Shown here: piece by piece, positions 24,634 to 33,249 of the stretch | How the letters are laid out: every line of letters starts with the position of its first letter | Numbering within the stretch: the first letter of the stretch is position 1 | From: Actinomycetes bacterium | Lineage (GTDB): Bacteria; Actinomycetota; Thermoleophilia; Solirubrobacterales; JACPNS01 | Assembly: GCA_023404495.1 (NCBI GenBank) | Contig: JAEYBE010000050.1 | Location: forward strand, 1 to 42,462 | Length of the DNA: 42,462 bases | Direction: 5' to 3' | Notes under the pieces: model-generated | Database searches by the model: none | What the model saw: the letters and a program-made list of their open reading frames with translations, nothing else | What the model was told of the DNA's origin: nothing | Program-made: the position numbers and the translations under genes

Positions 24634-26355
24634 TCAGTGCTTGGATTCGCGCAGCGACGGGCGGCCGGAAGTCGGCGACTGTGCCACGGAGCCGACGAGG
24701 TCGCCGGTTTGTCCGGCGATTGATTCGCGCAAGTCGGTCAGCGGGGATTCGCTGGCGATCGCGGGAATTTCGTCGAAGTTGTTGGCCGGCGGAGGCGAGG
24801 AGACGAACCACTCGAGTGTTCCGGCGCGCCACGGGTCGTTACCAGCGCTGGCGCCGCTCGAATTGGACTTGATCAGGTCGATCAGTACTCCGAGCACCCC
24901 GAAGATCGCGATCAGCATGCCGATCAGGGCGGCGATGTTGCGCGCCTCGTAGCCCTGGGTGTAGGTCGAGGCTTCGCGCGGGAAGCCGTCGACGCCCAGG
25001 GAGAACATCGCCAAGAACTGGATCGCAGCTCCGACGACCATCATCGAAAGAGCGAGTCGCATCTTCGGTGACGAATAGCTCTTGCCCGTCATCTTCGGGA
25101 ACCAGTAGAGCAGCGCGGCAAAACCGCCCAAGGCGCCAGCGGCCCAGATCTGATTGAGCCACGCCATGTACCCGGCCTGGCTGCCGGAAATCCACTGGGA
25201 GAGACCCGGGAGCGCGAGGGCGGCCTGGAAGACCAGAAACACGACGAAGAAGGCGGCGAAGGCGACGCCGAAGGCAGAGGGCACACTCGCGCGGTACTCG
25301 CCACCCTTGATCGTCGAGCGCCAGCTCTGCAGGATCACGAAGGCGGGGATCAGCACGGCGAGTCCGATCAGCATGAAAACGTAGTTCCAGACCGGCTTGA
25401 CGGGGGTGCCGAAGTAGACGACACCGAAGCTGAGAATCCCGAGGATCGCGAACCACTTGATCGCCTTCTTCAGGTCAGGCAGGTTGGCGGCGGTGCGTCC
25501 TGATGCGGCGGCAAAGATCTCGCTGACTGCTCCGACCGCGACCACGAGGGCGAGGATCGGCGCCGAGTGCGACCACCACTGGAAGAGGGTCTTCCAGAGC
25601 ATTGGGCTGCCGCCATCGACCGGGTTGAAGATTCCGTAGCTGACCCACTGGCGCTCAAGCAGCGCCATCAGGCAGGCCGCGACCACGACGGGCGCGGTGG
25701 CGAGGATGCCGTACGCGTAGACAGCGGAGGAGTAGGCGAAGATCGGTGTGCGGTCGTCGCTCATTCCCTCCGCGCGCATCGTCTTGTAGGTGACGGCGAG
25801 GTCGACGGCGTTGAATGTGAGGCCGCCGGCGATCAGGATCACCGCGGTCAGCCAGAAGTCGGCGCCCGAGCCCGGCGAGTAGAAGAGTTCGAACAGCGGG
25901 GCGGAGGTCTGAACCGTGCCCTGCCAGGTGTTCACGAAGGTGCTGAAGTAGAGCAGCCCCGCGCCCATCACCATCATCCACAGGCCCAGCGCGGAGAGCC
26001 GCGGGAACGCGCTGCTTCGCGCGCCGATCTGGAGTGGGAGGACGTAGGTGGCGATTCCGGCCAACAACGGCAGGACGAAGAGGTAGAGGTAGCCGGTGTC
26101 AGAGAGCGTGTGCAGGCTGTAGAAGCGCTCCGGGCTCAGGAAGGTGTTGCTCGCGACGGCAAGTTGGATCTGGGTGAGCAGCTCCATGAAGCCGGCCAGC
26201 GCGAAGTTGACCAAGGCGAATCCGACCAGCGTTGTGCCGATGATCTTGTGGTCTGCGCTGCGGGCACGGTCGATCCAGCGCGGGCGCGTGGGGTCGACGG
26301 GCTCGCGGACGACTACTTCAGTGACCTTCGCGGGCTGTTCGTACGCGGTGCTCAA
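24634..26355 (-). CDS. Cytochrome oxidase subunit I-like protein lacking most metal ligands
   Basis: 573 residues with the subunit I fold but without its chemistry. Landmarks shared with ctaD include IATYVLPLQIGARSSAFPRL, YWFPKMTGKSY and the tail TLEWFVSSPPPANNFDEIP. Aligned by eye to ctaD, helix VI keeps one CuB histidine (His263, WWSHSAPI) but the crosslinking Tyr is Ile267. The CuB pair HH is Thr317-Pro318, the HFH of helix X is Ala398-Trp399-Leu400, the K-channel Lys is Ile341, and the helix II haem ligand is Ser85 with a His three residues earlier. It cannot bind haem a3/CuB in the usual way. The TTG start overlaps the stop of the subunit II-like gene (TTGA). The frame is intact. Confidence 0.88.
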   Translation of the reverse strand: MSTAYEQPAKVTEVVVREPVDPTRPRWIDRARSADHKIIGTTLVGFALVNFALAGFMELLTQIQLAVASNTFLSPERFYSLHTLSDTGYLYLFVLPLLAGIATYVLPLQIGARSSAFPRLSALGLWMMVMGAGLLYFSTFVNTWQGTVQTSAPLFELFYSPGSGADFWLTAVILIAGGLTFNAVDLAVTYKTMRAEGMSDDRTPIFAYSSAVYAYGILATAPVVVAACLMALLERQWVSYGIFNPVDGGSPMLWKTLFQWWSHSAPILALVVAVGAVSEIFAAASGRTAANLPDLKKAIKWFAILGILSFGVVYFGTPVKPVWNYVFMLIGLAVLIPAFVILQSWRSTIKGGEYRASVPSAFGVAFAAFFVVFLVFQAALALPGLSQWISGSQAGYMAWLNQIWAAGALGGFAALLYWFPKMTGKSYSSPKMRLALSMMVVGAAIQFLAMFSLGVDGFPREASTYTQGYEARNIAALIGMLIAIFGVLGVLIDLIKSNSSGASAGNDPWRAGTLEWFVSSPPPANNFDEIPAIASESPLTDLRESIAGQTGDLVGSVAQSPTSGRPSLRESKH

Positions 26356-27317
26356 TTCTTGCCTTCCCCGTCGGCGGCCTGGGTCTGCTGGATCTCGCTC
26401 TCGGCGGTTCCCGCAGCTGCGCCCTTCTCACCGGTGATCAGCTGTTCTTCTTCGCCGGATGCGCGCTCAAGGCCCAGCGCGGTCATCGCGCGGTCGATCT
26501 CGATCTGCTTGCCGACCACCCAGCGCGCGAAAACGGCAGGCGGCACGACAGTCACGTTGGTGACCATGTTCGAGTAATTGGTGCCATTGACGACGGTGCC
26601 CGAGCCTGTGTAGAAGCCGGGTTTGTCTGCGCGTAGCCAGACCTTGTTGGCGTATCCGGGCATTGCGGTGATCGAACCACCCAGCTGCGGTACCCACCAC
26701 GCCGCTTCGGCGTCAGAAGAGGTGAAGTCGAGCAGCACGGTGACGCCGGCCGGAAGTACAAGTTCGTTGTACGAGTAGGTGTTCCAGCGGCTCTTGATGC
26801 CGCTGTACTCGTAACGCCAGAGGAACTGCTGGGCGTTGACCCTGATCGAGTAGGCCGCGCCCGCCGGAGCCTTGACAACGTGGGCGACCTTCAGGCCGGG
26901 CTGGCTGAAAACGGTGGCTTTGAAGAACTTGCCGGGGTTGGTCTTCGACTTCTCGGCGGATGAGGTCTTGGCGAACCCGAGACCGCCGAGCACTGCGAGC
27001 ACGAGGAAAACTGCTGTGCCCGCGATCAAGGCGCGCTTGGCGCTGCTGTCGGCGGCGGCAGGGGCGTCGGCGTCGACTTCTGTGCGCGCCGCCTCACGTA
27101 GCGACAGCGTGTAGGCGACCAGCGCGATCGCGCCGATCGCGAACACCACGAGAAAGAGCTCGAAGGCGATCTTCGCGGTTGGACTCTCCGGCGCGTCCGG
27201 CCAGAGCGGCGCGGCGCTTGCGGCCGAGGGGAGCGCCAGCAGCGCGGCGGAGAAGATGGCGCCGATGGTGGCTGCGCGACGGGCCGAAAAGCGAATTGTG
27301 GGGGCCGGGATCTGCAA
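26352..27317 (-). CDS. Cytochrome oxidase subunit II-like protein lacking CuA ligands
   Basis: 321 residues: a signal-like N-terminus (about 15-36), two transmembrane helices (about 51-70 and 96-115) and a cupredoxin-like domain. NAQQFLWRYEYSG corresponds to the QQFAWNYQYP of ctaC. The CuA site is lost: the loop aligns without gaps to ctaC, and Cys205, Glu207, Cys209, His213 and His170 become Gly240, Val242, Asn244, Tyr248 and Ala205; only the Met remains. A Glu/Gln/Ala-rich tail follows. TTG 27317 is the only start available in the frame and has TACAAT nine bases upstream. It is the first gene of the oxidase cluster and is coupled to the subunit I-like gene. Confidence 0.85.
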   Translation of the reverse strand: MQIPAPTIRFSARRAATIGAIFSAALLALPSAASAAPLWPDAPESPTAKIAFELFLVVFAIGAIALVAYTLSLREAARTEVDADAPAAADSSAKRALIAGTAVFLVLAVLGGLGFAKTSSAEKSKTNPGKFFKATVFSQPGLKVAHVVKAPAGAAYSIRVNAQQFLWRYEYSGIKSRWNTYSYNELVLPAGVTVLLDFTSSDAEAAWWVPQLGGSITAMPGYANKVWLRADKPGFYTGSGTVVNGTNYSNMVTNVTVVPPAVFARWVVGKQIEIDRAMTALGLERASGEEEQLITGEKGAAAGTAESEIQQTQAADGEGKN

Positions 27318-27326
27318 GGCGCGCGG

Positions 27327-27332
27327 ATTGTA
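27327..27332 (-). promoter_or_regulatory. -10 hexamer for the subunit II-like gene
   Basis: TACAAT on the - strand (preceded by GA) ends 9 bases before TTG 27317. It is the likely promoter of the first half of the oxidase cluster. Confidence 0.4.
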
Positions 27333-27422
27333 TCTCAGGGTTGGACGGCGGTTTGGAAAGTTGCCGAACCTGTGGTCCGGCTGCCCGGCAGACGCGGTGC
27401 GGGACGTGGCTGAGGCGATCTA

Positions 27423-27428
27423 TATGAT
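27423..27428 (+). promoter_or_regulatory. -10 hexamer for the flippase-like gene
   Basis: TATGAT ends 9 bases before TTG 27438; no Shine-Dalgarno sequence intervenes. Confidence 0.35.
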
Positions 27429-27437
27429 CGCGAAATC

Positions 27438-28622
27438 TTGCCGGAGGAAGGCCCCCCACGCCCGGAGAAGCGCGAGAAGCGCTTCACCCATGAGTTCGAG
27501 GCGATCGTCGATGAGGATGTCGATGATCTCGGCGACGACCAGGTTGAACAAGCCTGGGAGGTCTTCAAGCGCAATTTCTTCAGCCGGCGCACGTTGATCT
27601 TTGCCGGCGCGTTCGTCGTGCTTGTGCTGGCGTTCTTCTACGTGGTTTTGCCGCAGCTTCCAAGCTTGCAGAAGAGCCTCGATACGGTCCGCAACGACGG
27701 TGACCGCAGTTGGCTGTTTGTCGCGTTCTGCATGGAACTGCTGTCCTACGCGAGCTACATCTGGTTCTTCCGGGCGATGTTTCTCGAGAAGATTCCGGTC
27801 ATCGGCTGGATCGGCAGCTACCGGATCTCAATGGCCGGAGTCGCCGCCACCAGGCTCTTCGGCGCCGCCGGTGCCGGCGGGATCGCCCTGACGTTCTGGG
27901 CCGTGCGTAAGGCGGGGATGGGCCGGCGGATGTCGGTCAGTTACCTGGTCGCCTTCTACGTGATCCTCTACGCGCTGTTCATGATCACGCTCGTCGTCGA
28001 CGGTGTCCTGCTGCGCACGCACGTTTTTCCCGGCGCGGCGCCATTCGGGGTGACGGTCGTGCCGGCGATCTTCGCTGGCATCGTGATCAGCATCTTCGTG
28101 CTTGCGCTCGCGATCCCGGGCAACCTCGAGCGGCTCGCTGCGCGCTGGTCGACCGGCCGGGGTCGCGCGGCGCGGATCGCCGAGAAGGCGGCCGCCGTCC
28201 CAGCCCTGATCGGGCACGGCACGCGCGTCGCAGTCACGTTTGTGCGTTCGGGAAACCCAGGCCTGCTCGGTGCGGTCGGCTGGTGGGCGTTCGACATCGC
28301 GACGCTCTGGGCGTGCTTCAAAGCGTTTGGACTTGCGCCGGAGCTCAGCGTTCTGGTGATGGGCTACTTCGTCGGGATGATCTTCAACATCATTCCGACG
28401 CCCGGCGGTGTGGGTCCCGTCGAAGGCGGCATGATCGGTGCCTACGCGGCCTTTGGCATCGACTGGGGACTGGCGACCGCAGCTGTGCTGGCATACCGCC
28501 TGTTCGCCTTCCTGATGCCGACGATTCCCGGAGTGATCGCGTTCATCCGCCTGCGCGGGACGGTCTCGAGTTGGCAGGAAGCGACGGCTACTATACAAAG
28601 TAAAGTAACGGCCGAGGCCTAG
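27438..28622 (+). CDS. Flippase-like / lysylphosphatidylglycerol synthase transmembrane family protein
   Basis: 394-residue polytopic membrane protein of the UPF0104/AglD-type family, which includes lipid flippases and the membrane half of MprF. After a charged 50-residue leader, about eight hydrophobic helices follow. The signature NIIPTPGGVGPVEGGMIGAY with a polar loop is characteristic, and RISMAGVAATRLFGAAGAGG is the earlier conserved block. There is no aminoacyl-transferase domain. An in-frame stop at 27411 leaves TTG 27438 as the only standard start ahead of the charged leader. It is divergent from the oxidase cluster and ends 11 bases before trxB, so both may share a transcript. Substrate unknown. 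Confidence 0.82.
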   Translation: MPEEGPPRPEKREKRFTHEFEAIVDEDVDDLGDDQVEQAWEVFKRNFFSRRTLIFAGAFVVLVLAFFYVVLPQLPSLQKSLDTVRNDGDRSWLFVAFCMELLSYASYIWFFRAMFLEKIPVIGWIGSYRISMAGVAATRLFGAAGAGGIALTFWAVRKAGMGRRMSVSYLVAFYVILYALFMITLVVDGVLLRTHVFPGAAPFGVTVVPAIFAGIVISIFVLALAIPGNLERLAARWSTGRGRAARIAEKAAAVPALIGHGTRVAVTFVRSGNPGLLGAVGWWAFDIATLWACFKAFGLAPELSVLVMGYFVGMIFNIIPTPGGVGPVEGGMIGAYAAFGIDWGLATAAVLAYRLFAFLMPTIPGVIAFIRLRGTVSSWQEATATIQSKVTAEA

Positions 28623-28633
28623 AGGATCTAGCG

Positions 28634-29590
28634 ATGAGTGAAGAGACAAGGGAATACGAGATTGCGATTGTCGGGGCCGGCCCCGCCGGGCTCTCGGCGG
28701 CGCTCTACGCGGGGCGCGCGATGGTGCGCACAATCGTGCTCGAACGCGGCGCCACCGGCGGTCAGCTCTGGAACACGGCCGAGGTCGACAACTTTCCCGG
28801 GATCCCCGATACGACTGGCCCCGAGCTCGCGCAGCGCTTCGAAGAGCACGCAAAGAAGTTCGGCGCTGAATTCGAGTTCGGCAACGTGACGAAGATCAGC
28901 CGCGACGGCGACGCATTCCTGCTCGAAACGGACCTCGGCGACACCTACCGCGCGCTATCCGTGATTGTCACTGTCGGCGGCGAGGCGAGGAAGCTCGGCG
29001 TCCCCGGCGAGCAGGAGCTCTCCGGTGCTGGTGTCTCCTACTGCGCGGTCTGCGACGGCGCGTTCTTCAAAGACAAGCCGATCGCCGTCGTTGGCGGTGG
29101 CGACTCTGCGCTTGAAGAGGGCGAGTACCTCACGCGCTTCGGATCGAAGGTCTACCTCGTGCATCGCCGCGACGAGTTCCGCGCTTCGCCGACGCTTGTC
29201 GAGCACTTCGACGCCAGCGACAAGACTGAGAAGGTCTTGAACTCGGTGGTCGAGGAGATCGTCGGCGACGGCAAGGTGACCGGCCTGCGCGTGAAGAACG
29301 TCGAGACCGGTGAGATCCAGGAGCTCGAGGTGGAGGCGGTCTTCCCGTTTGTTGGGTTCACTCCGCACTCGGCGATCTTTGACGGCGATCTGGTCGAGAC
29401 CGACGAGAGCGGCCACATCGTCACCGACCAGAAGATGGAGACCAAGACTCCGGGCCTCTTCGCCGCCGGCGACGTGCGCTCGCAGTTCACCCGTCAGATC
29501 TCGAACGCGGTCGGAGACGCGACGATCGCTGCACTGGCAGCGGCCGCGCACGTCACCGAAGTCAAGCGCGCGCCGTCCGCGGCGGCCTGA
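28634..29590 (+). CDS. trxB: Thioredoxin reductase
   Basis: NADPH-dependent flavoenzyme that reduces thioredoxin. 318 residues with the FAD-binding GAGPAGLSAALYAGRA, the redox pair CAVC in SYCAVCDGAFF, the NADPH-binding GGGDSALEEG, VHRRDEFRAS and the closing FAD motif TKTPGLFAAGDVR. AGAGGA lies seven bases before the ATG, overlapping the end of the flippase-like gene. No thioredoxin gene is beside it; the reductase may also serve other partners. Confidence 0.95.
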   Translation: MSEETREYEIAIVGAGPAGLSAALYAGRAMVRTIVLERGATGGQLWNTAEVDNFPGIPDTTGPELAQRFEEHAKKFGAEFEFGNVTKISRDGDAFLLETDLGDTYRALSVIVTVGGEARKLGVPGEQELSGAGVSYCAVCDGAFFKDKPIAVVGGGDSALEEGEYLTRFGSKVYLVHRRDEFRASPTLVEHFDASDKTEKVLNSVVEEIVGDGKVTGLRVKNVETGEIQELEVEAVFPFVGFTPHSAIFDGDLVETDESGHIVTDQKMETKTPGLFAAGDVRSQFTRQISNAVGDATIAALAAAAHVTEVKRAPSAAA

Positions 29591-29611
29591 TCGGCTCGAT
29601 CGGCGCCGCAA

Positions 29612-30238
29612 CTAAGCGGGACTTACTCCAAGCGGCCATCCCGCGGGGTGGCCGCTTGGAAAGTTTGGCGCTTGGAACGGCTGCGGCCATGGTTGCTGAC
29701 CCTGGTACGGCTGTTGGAACGCGATCGGCGATGCGTAGCTCGGCGGCGCGTACTGCATGGGCATAGGCGTTGCCATCGGCATCGGCTGCGGCATCAGCAT
29801 CACGTAGGCGACATAGGTCTGCATCGGCACCGGCGCCATGAACGGCTGCTGCGGGGCGAGGTTGAAGCTCGGTGCCGATTGGAAGGGGAAGGTGGTCGGG
29901 TGGACGCCGTAGGCGGCCGGCAGCGGCTGGATCTGCGGCTGAGCCACTTGCTGTCCCGGGAGCAACGGCGCGACTTGCATTGCTGACTGCAGCGAGCCGC
30001 CCATCGGCAGCTGGATCAGCGGAGTCACCGGGCGACGACGGCGAACCGGGGCGACCGGGATCTGCGCGCTGGTCGGGAGCGGCTGCTGTTCGCCGGCCTG
30101 CGGAGCGATCGGGTCGGGATGACGCACGCTCCCGTCGAGTGCCATCGGCGGCACAAGCGAAAGGATCGGCGTCTCGCCGACCGGCATCACCGGGGCGAAG
30201 CCAGCGGCTCCGGGTGGGTTTTCCTGCTGCGGTTGCAT
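29612..30238 (-). CDS. Pro/Gln/Met-rich low-complexity protein
   Basis: Not recognised. 208 residues, largely Pro, Gln, Met and Ala, with no predicted membrane helix or signal. A basic patch VRRRRPVTP sits near residue 65. The second half is rich in MP, QP and PM pairs, for example MPQPMPMATPMPMQYAPP. The frame has the strong third-position GC expected of coding DNA and no competing frame, so I take it as real, but there is no ribosome-binding site. It is convergent with trxB and divergent from acnA. It may be intrinsically disordered. An inverted repeat overlaps its last codons. Confidence 0.55.
   Translation of the reverse strand: MQPQQENPPGAAGFAPVMPVGETPILSLVPPMALDGSVRHPDPIAPQAGEQQPLPTSAQIPVAPVRRRRPVTPLIQLPMGGSLQSAMQVAPLLPGQQVAQPQIQPLPAAYGVHPTTFPFQSAPSFNLAPQQPFMAPVPMQTYVAYVMLMPQPMPMATPMPMQYAPPSYASPIAFQQPYQGQQPWPQPFQAPNFPSGHPAGWPLGVSPA
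29628..29659. terminator. Inverted repeat between convergent genes, possible bidirectional terminator
   Basis: CCAAGCGGCCA and its exact reverse complement around a 10-base centre, starting 38 bases after the trxB stop and lying within the last codons of the convergent gene. There is no clean T-run, so strength is uncertain. Confidence 0.5.
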
Positions 30239-30363
30239 CTGCGACTTCGATTCTGACGCAGGCGGCGGGCGCCCGCGCAGCTATGAAAGGAATCGTCCAG
30301 CCGTACAGAGAGGTTTAGACGCCGGGAGGGATTCTGCGCGGCCGGCAGCCCAAAACCGCCGTA

Positions 30364-30369
30364 TAGGAT
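30364..30369 (+). promoter_or_regulatory. -10 hexamer for acnA
   Basis: TAGGAT ends 9 bases before GTG 30379, giving a leader of only a base or two. Confidence 0.45.
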
Positions 30370-30378
30370 CAAAGCCAA

Positions 30379-33231
30379 GTGAGCAACGACCCCCTCAACA
30401 CTCGCGACAGCTTCAAGACCGCCGCCGGCGAGGGGACCTTCTACTCACTGCCCAAGCTCGAGGCGGCCGGGATCGGTCCGATCAGCCGCCTGCCGGTGAG
30501 CATCCGCATCGTGCTCGAGTCCGTGCTGCGCAACTGCGACGGCAAGCGAATCACCGAAGAGCACGTGCGCCAACTCGCCAACTGGCAGGCGAGTTCGGAG
30601 CGCACCGAGGAGATTCCCTTCGTGGTTGCGCGCATTGTCCTCCAAGACTTCACCGGCGTGCCGCTGCTCGTCGATCTTGCGGCGATGCGCAGCGCGGTCG
30701 ACCGCATGGACGCGGACCCCAAGTTGATCGAGCCGCTGGTGCCGGTCGATCTTGTGGTCGACCACTCCGTGCAGGTTGACTTCTCGTCCACCGAGAACTC
30801 CTTCGAGCGCAACATGGCGATGGAGTTTCATCGCAACCGCGAGCGCTACGAGTTTCTCAAGTGGGGAATGCAGGCATTCGACGCCTTCAAGGTCGTGCCG
30901 AGCGGAATCGGCATCGTGCACCAGGTCAACCTTGAATACCTCGCCCAGTGTGTGCTTGAGAAGGATGGCGTCTACTACCCGGACACGCTCGTCGGAACCG
31001 ACTCGCACACGACAATGATCAATGGAATTGGCGTGGTCGGTTGGGGCGTAGGCGGCATCGAGGCCGAAGCCGGGATGCTTGGCCAGCCTGTCTACTTCCT
31101 CACTCCCGATGTCGTCGGAGTGGAGCTCACCGGCGCCCTGCACGAGGGCGTGACCGCGACCGACATGGTCTTGCGGGTGACCGAGATGCTGCGCGCCGAG
31201 GGCGTCGTCGGCAAGTTCGTCGAGTTCTACGGCAGCGGCGCAGAATCGCTATCGGTGCCCGACCGCGCGACGATCAGCAATATGGCGCCCGAGTACGGAG
31301 CGACGATGGGCTTCTTCCCGTACGACGAGCGCTCCTCGGAATACATGCGCTTGACCGGACGCAGCGAGCAGCAGATCACCACGGTCGAGAACTACTACAA
31401 GGCGCAAGGACTCTTCGGGATTCCACAAGCCGGCGAAATCGACTATTCGGTCAATCTCACGCTCGATCTCGACTCGATCGAACCGAGTGTTTCCGGACCC
31501 AAACGCCCGCAGGACCGCATTGACCTGAAGGACCTGAAGGGCCGCTTCGTCGAGTTGTTCAGCGCCGAGGACGGATACGCCAAGGCTGCCGAGGAGCTTG
31601 AGCGCGCGTATCCCAGCGACGTCGCCCTGCCCGACGATCAGCCTCACGGCACCAACGGCGGCGGGGACATCGAGGAAGAGGGCGACGACCATCACGCCGA
31701 CGACACCTCGCTCGAGACCGAGGACGAGATGGTCGCCAACCGACCGACGCCCGACCTTCTTCAGCTTGAGGACCTGACTGATCAGGAGCGGGTGGAAGTC
31801 GATCTGCACCACGGCGACGTCCTGATCGCCGCGATCACCTCCTGCACGAACACCTCGAACCCATCGGTCATGCTCGCCGCGGGGCTGCTGGCCAAGAAGG
31901 CCGTCGAGCAGGGTTTGACCGTCGGCCCGGCGGTCAAGACTTCACTGGCGCCGGGCTCGCGAGTCGTCTCCGACTACCTCGATCAGACAGGCCTCCAGCC
32001 CTACCTGGACGAACTCGGCTTCAACCTCGTCGGCTATGGCTGCACCACCTGTATCGGCAACTCGGGACCGCTCGACGCAGGGCTCGAGAAGACGATCGTC
32101 GACAACGACGTGATTGCCGCCAGCGTGCTCTCGGGCAACCGCAACTTCGAGGCGCGCGTCCACCAGAACATCAAGGCGAACTTCCTGATGAGCCCGCCGC
32201 TGGTCGTCGCGTTCGCGCTGGCCGGCACCGTCGAGCGTGACCTCGCCACCGAGCCGGTGGGCCAAAATTCCGCCGGAGAGGACGTCTTCCTCAAGGACAT
32301 CTGGCCGTCGCTTGACGAGGTGCGCGACCTGCTGGGCACGGCGCTCGAGCCAGAGACATTCCGCCGGCTCTACGGCGATTTCGCCGAGCAGAACCCGATG
32401 TGGAACGAGATTCCGGGCAAGACGGGCCTTGTCTATGAGTGGGACCGCGACTCGACCTACATCCAGGAGCCGCCGTTTTTCGAGGACTTCAAGCTCGAGC
32501 CTGAGGCAGTCAAGCCGATCCACGGCGCTCGCGCTCTGGCGATCCTCGGAGATTCGGTCACGACCGACCACATCTCTCCCGCCGGGGCGATCAAGGAAGA
32601 CTCGCCAGCTGGGCGCTTCCTCAAGGAGCACGGCGTCGAGAAGAAAGACTTCAACTCCTACGGCTCGCGGCGCGGCAACGACCGCATCATGACGCGCGGC
32701 ACGTTCGCCAACGTGCGCATCCGCAACCTGATGGCGCCTGGCACCGAGGGCGGAGTGACACTGCACCGCAACGGCCAGGTCGAACAGATGGACATCTACG
32801 ACGCCGCCGCCGCATACAAAGAGGCCGGTCGCTCGCTCATCGTCTTCGCGGGCAAGGAGTACGGCTCTGGCTCCTCTCGCGACTGGGCCGCCAAGGGAAC
32901 CAATCTGCTCGGCGTACGTGCAGTTATCGCCGAGAGCTACGAGCGCATCCACCGCAGCAACCTCGTCGGCATGGGCGTTCTGCCCTGCCAGTTCAAAGAT
33001 GGAGAGAGCGCTCAGACGCTCGGCCTCGACGGCTCAGAGCAGTTCCACCTGATCGATGTCGAGAAGGGCGTGGAACCGCGCCAGGAGCTGACGCTGGTGA
33101 TCCACCGCGCCGACGACACGACGACCGAGACAAAGGTGATCGCGCGAATCGACACGCCGATCGAGGTCGACTATTTCGAGCACGGCGGGATCCTGCCGTA
33201 CGTGCTGCGCCAGCTTGTCGCGACGGCGTAG
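30379..33231 (+). CDS. acnA: Aconitate hydratase A
   Basis: TCA-cycle enzyme turning citrate into isocitrate with a [4Fe-4S] cluster; AcnA proteins can also bind mRNA when the cluster is lost. 950 residues in the AcnA/IRP order. The three cluster cysteines are in TSCTNTSNP and GYGCTTCIGNSG. Other active-site segments are GTDSHTTMINGIGVVGWGVG, the SRRGNDR loop and EYGSGSSRDWAAKG. An acidic, His-containing insert (about 420-460, with IEEEGDDHHADD) separates the first domains from the cysteine-bearing part and probably forms a surface loop. GTG 30379 starts the protein and is preceded by TAGGAT. Confidence 0.96.
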   Translation: MSNDPLNTRDSFKTAAGEGTFYSLPKLEAAGIGPISRLPVSIRIVLESVLRNCDGKRITEEHVRQLANWQASSERTEEIPFVVARIVLQDFTGVPLLVDLAAMRSAVDRMDADPKLIEPLVPVDLVVDHSVQVDFSSTENSFERNMAMEFHRNRERYEFLKWGMQAFDAFKVVPSGIGIVHQVNLEYLAQCVLEKDGVYYPDTLVGTDSHTTMINGIGVVGWGVGGIEAEAGMLGQPVYFLTPDVVGVELTGALHEGVTATDMVLRVTEMLRAEGVVGKFVEFYGSGAESLSVPDRATISNMAPEYGATMGFFPYDERSSEYMRLTGRSEQQITTVENYYKAQGLFGIPQAGEIDYSVNLTLDLDSIEPSVSGPKRPQDRIDLKDLKGRFVELFSAEDGYAKAAEELERAYPSDVALPDDQPHGTNGGGDIEEEGDDHHADDTSLETEDEMVANRPTPDLLQLEDLTDQERVEVDLHHGDVLIAAITSCTNTSNPSVMLAAGLLAKKAVEQGLTVGPAVKTSLAPGSRVVSDYLDQTGLQPYLDELGFNLVGYGCTTCIGNSGPLDAGLEKTIVDNDVIAASVLSGNRNFEARVHQNIKANFLMSPPLVVAFALAGTVERDLATEPVGQNSAGEDVFLKDIWPSLDEVRDLLGTALEPETFRRLYGDFAEQNPMWNEIPGKTGLVYEWDRDSTYIQEPPFFEDFKLEPEAVKPIHGARALAILGDSVTTDHISPAGAIKEDSPAGRFLKEHGVEKKDFNSYGSRRGNDRIMTRGTFANVRIRNLMAPGTEGGVTLHRNGQVEQMDIYDAAAAYKEAGRSLIVFAGKEYGSGSSRDWAAKGTNLLGVRAVIAESYERIHRSNLVGMGVLPCQFKDGESAQTLGLDGSEQFHLIDVEKGVEPRQELTLVIHRADDTTTETKVIARIDTPIEVDYFEHGGILPYVLRQLVATA

Positions 33232-33249
33232 ACGCGCAGCGGAGTCCCG

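Noticed and set aside
24634..27317. The idea that the subunit I/II-like pair is a pseudogene.
   Set aside because: Both frames are full length without stops or frameshifts, are coupled by a TTGA overlap, keep helices, tails and structural motifs, and have a promoter-like hexamer. Decay would not remove ligands selectively.
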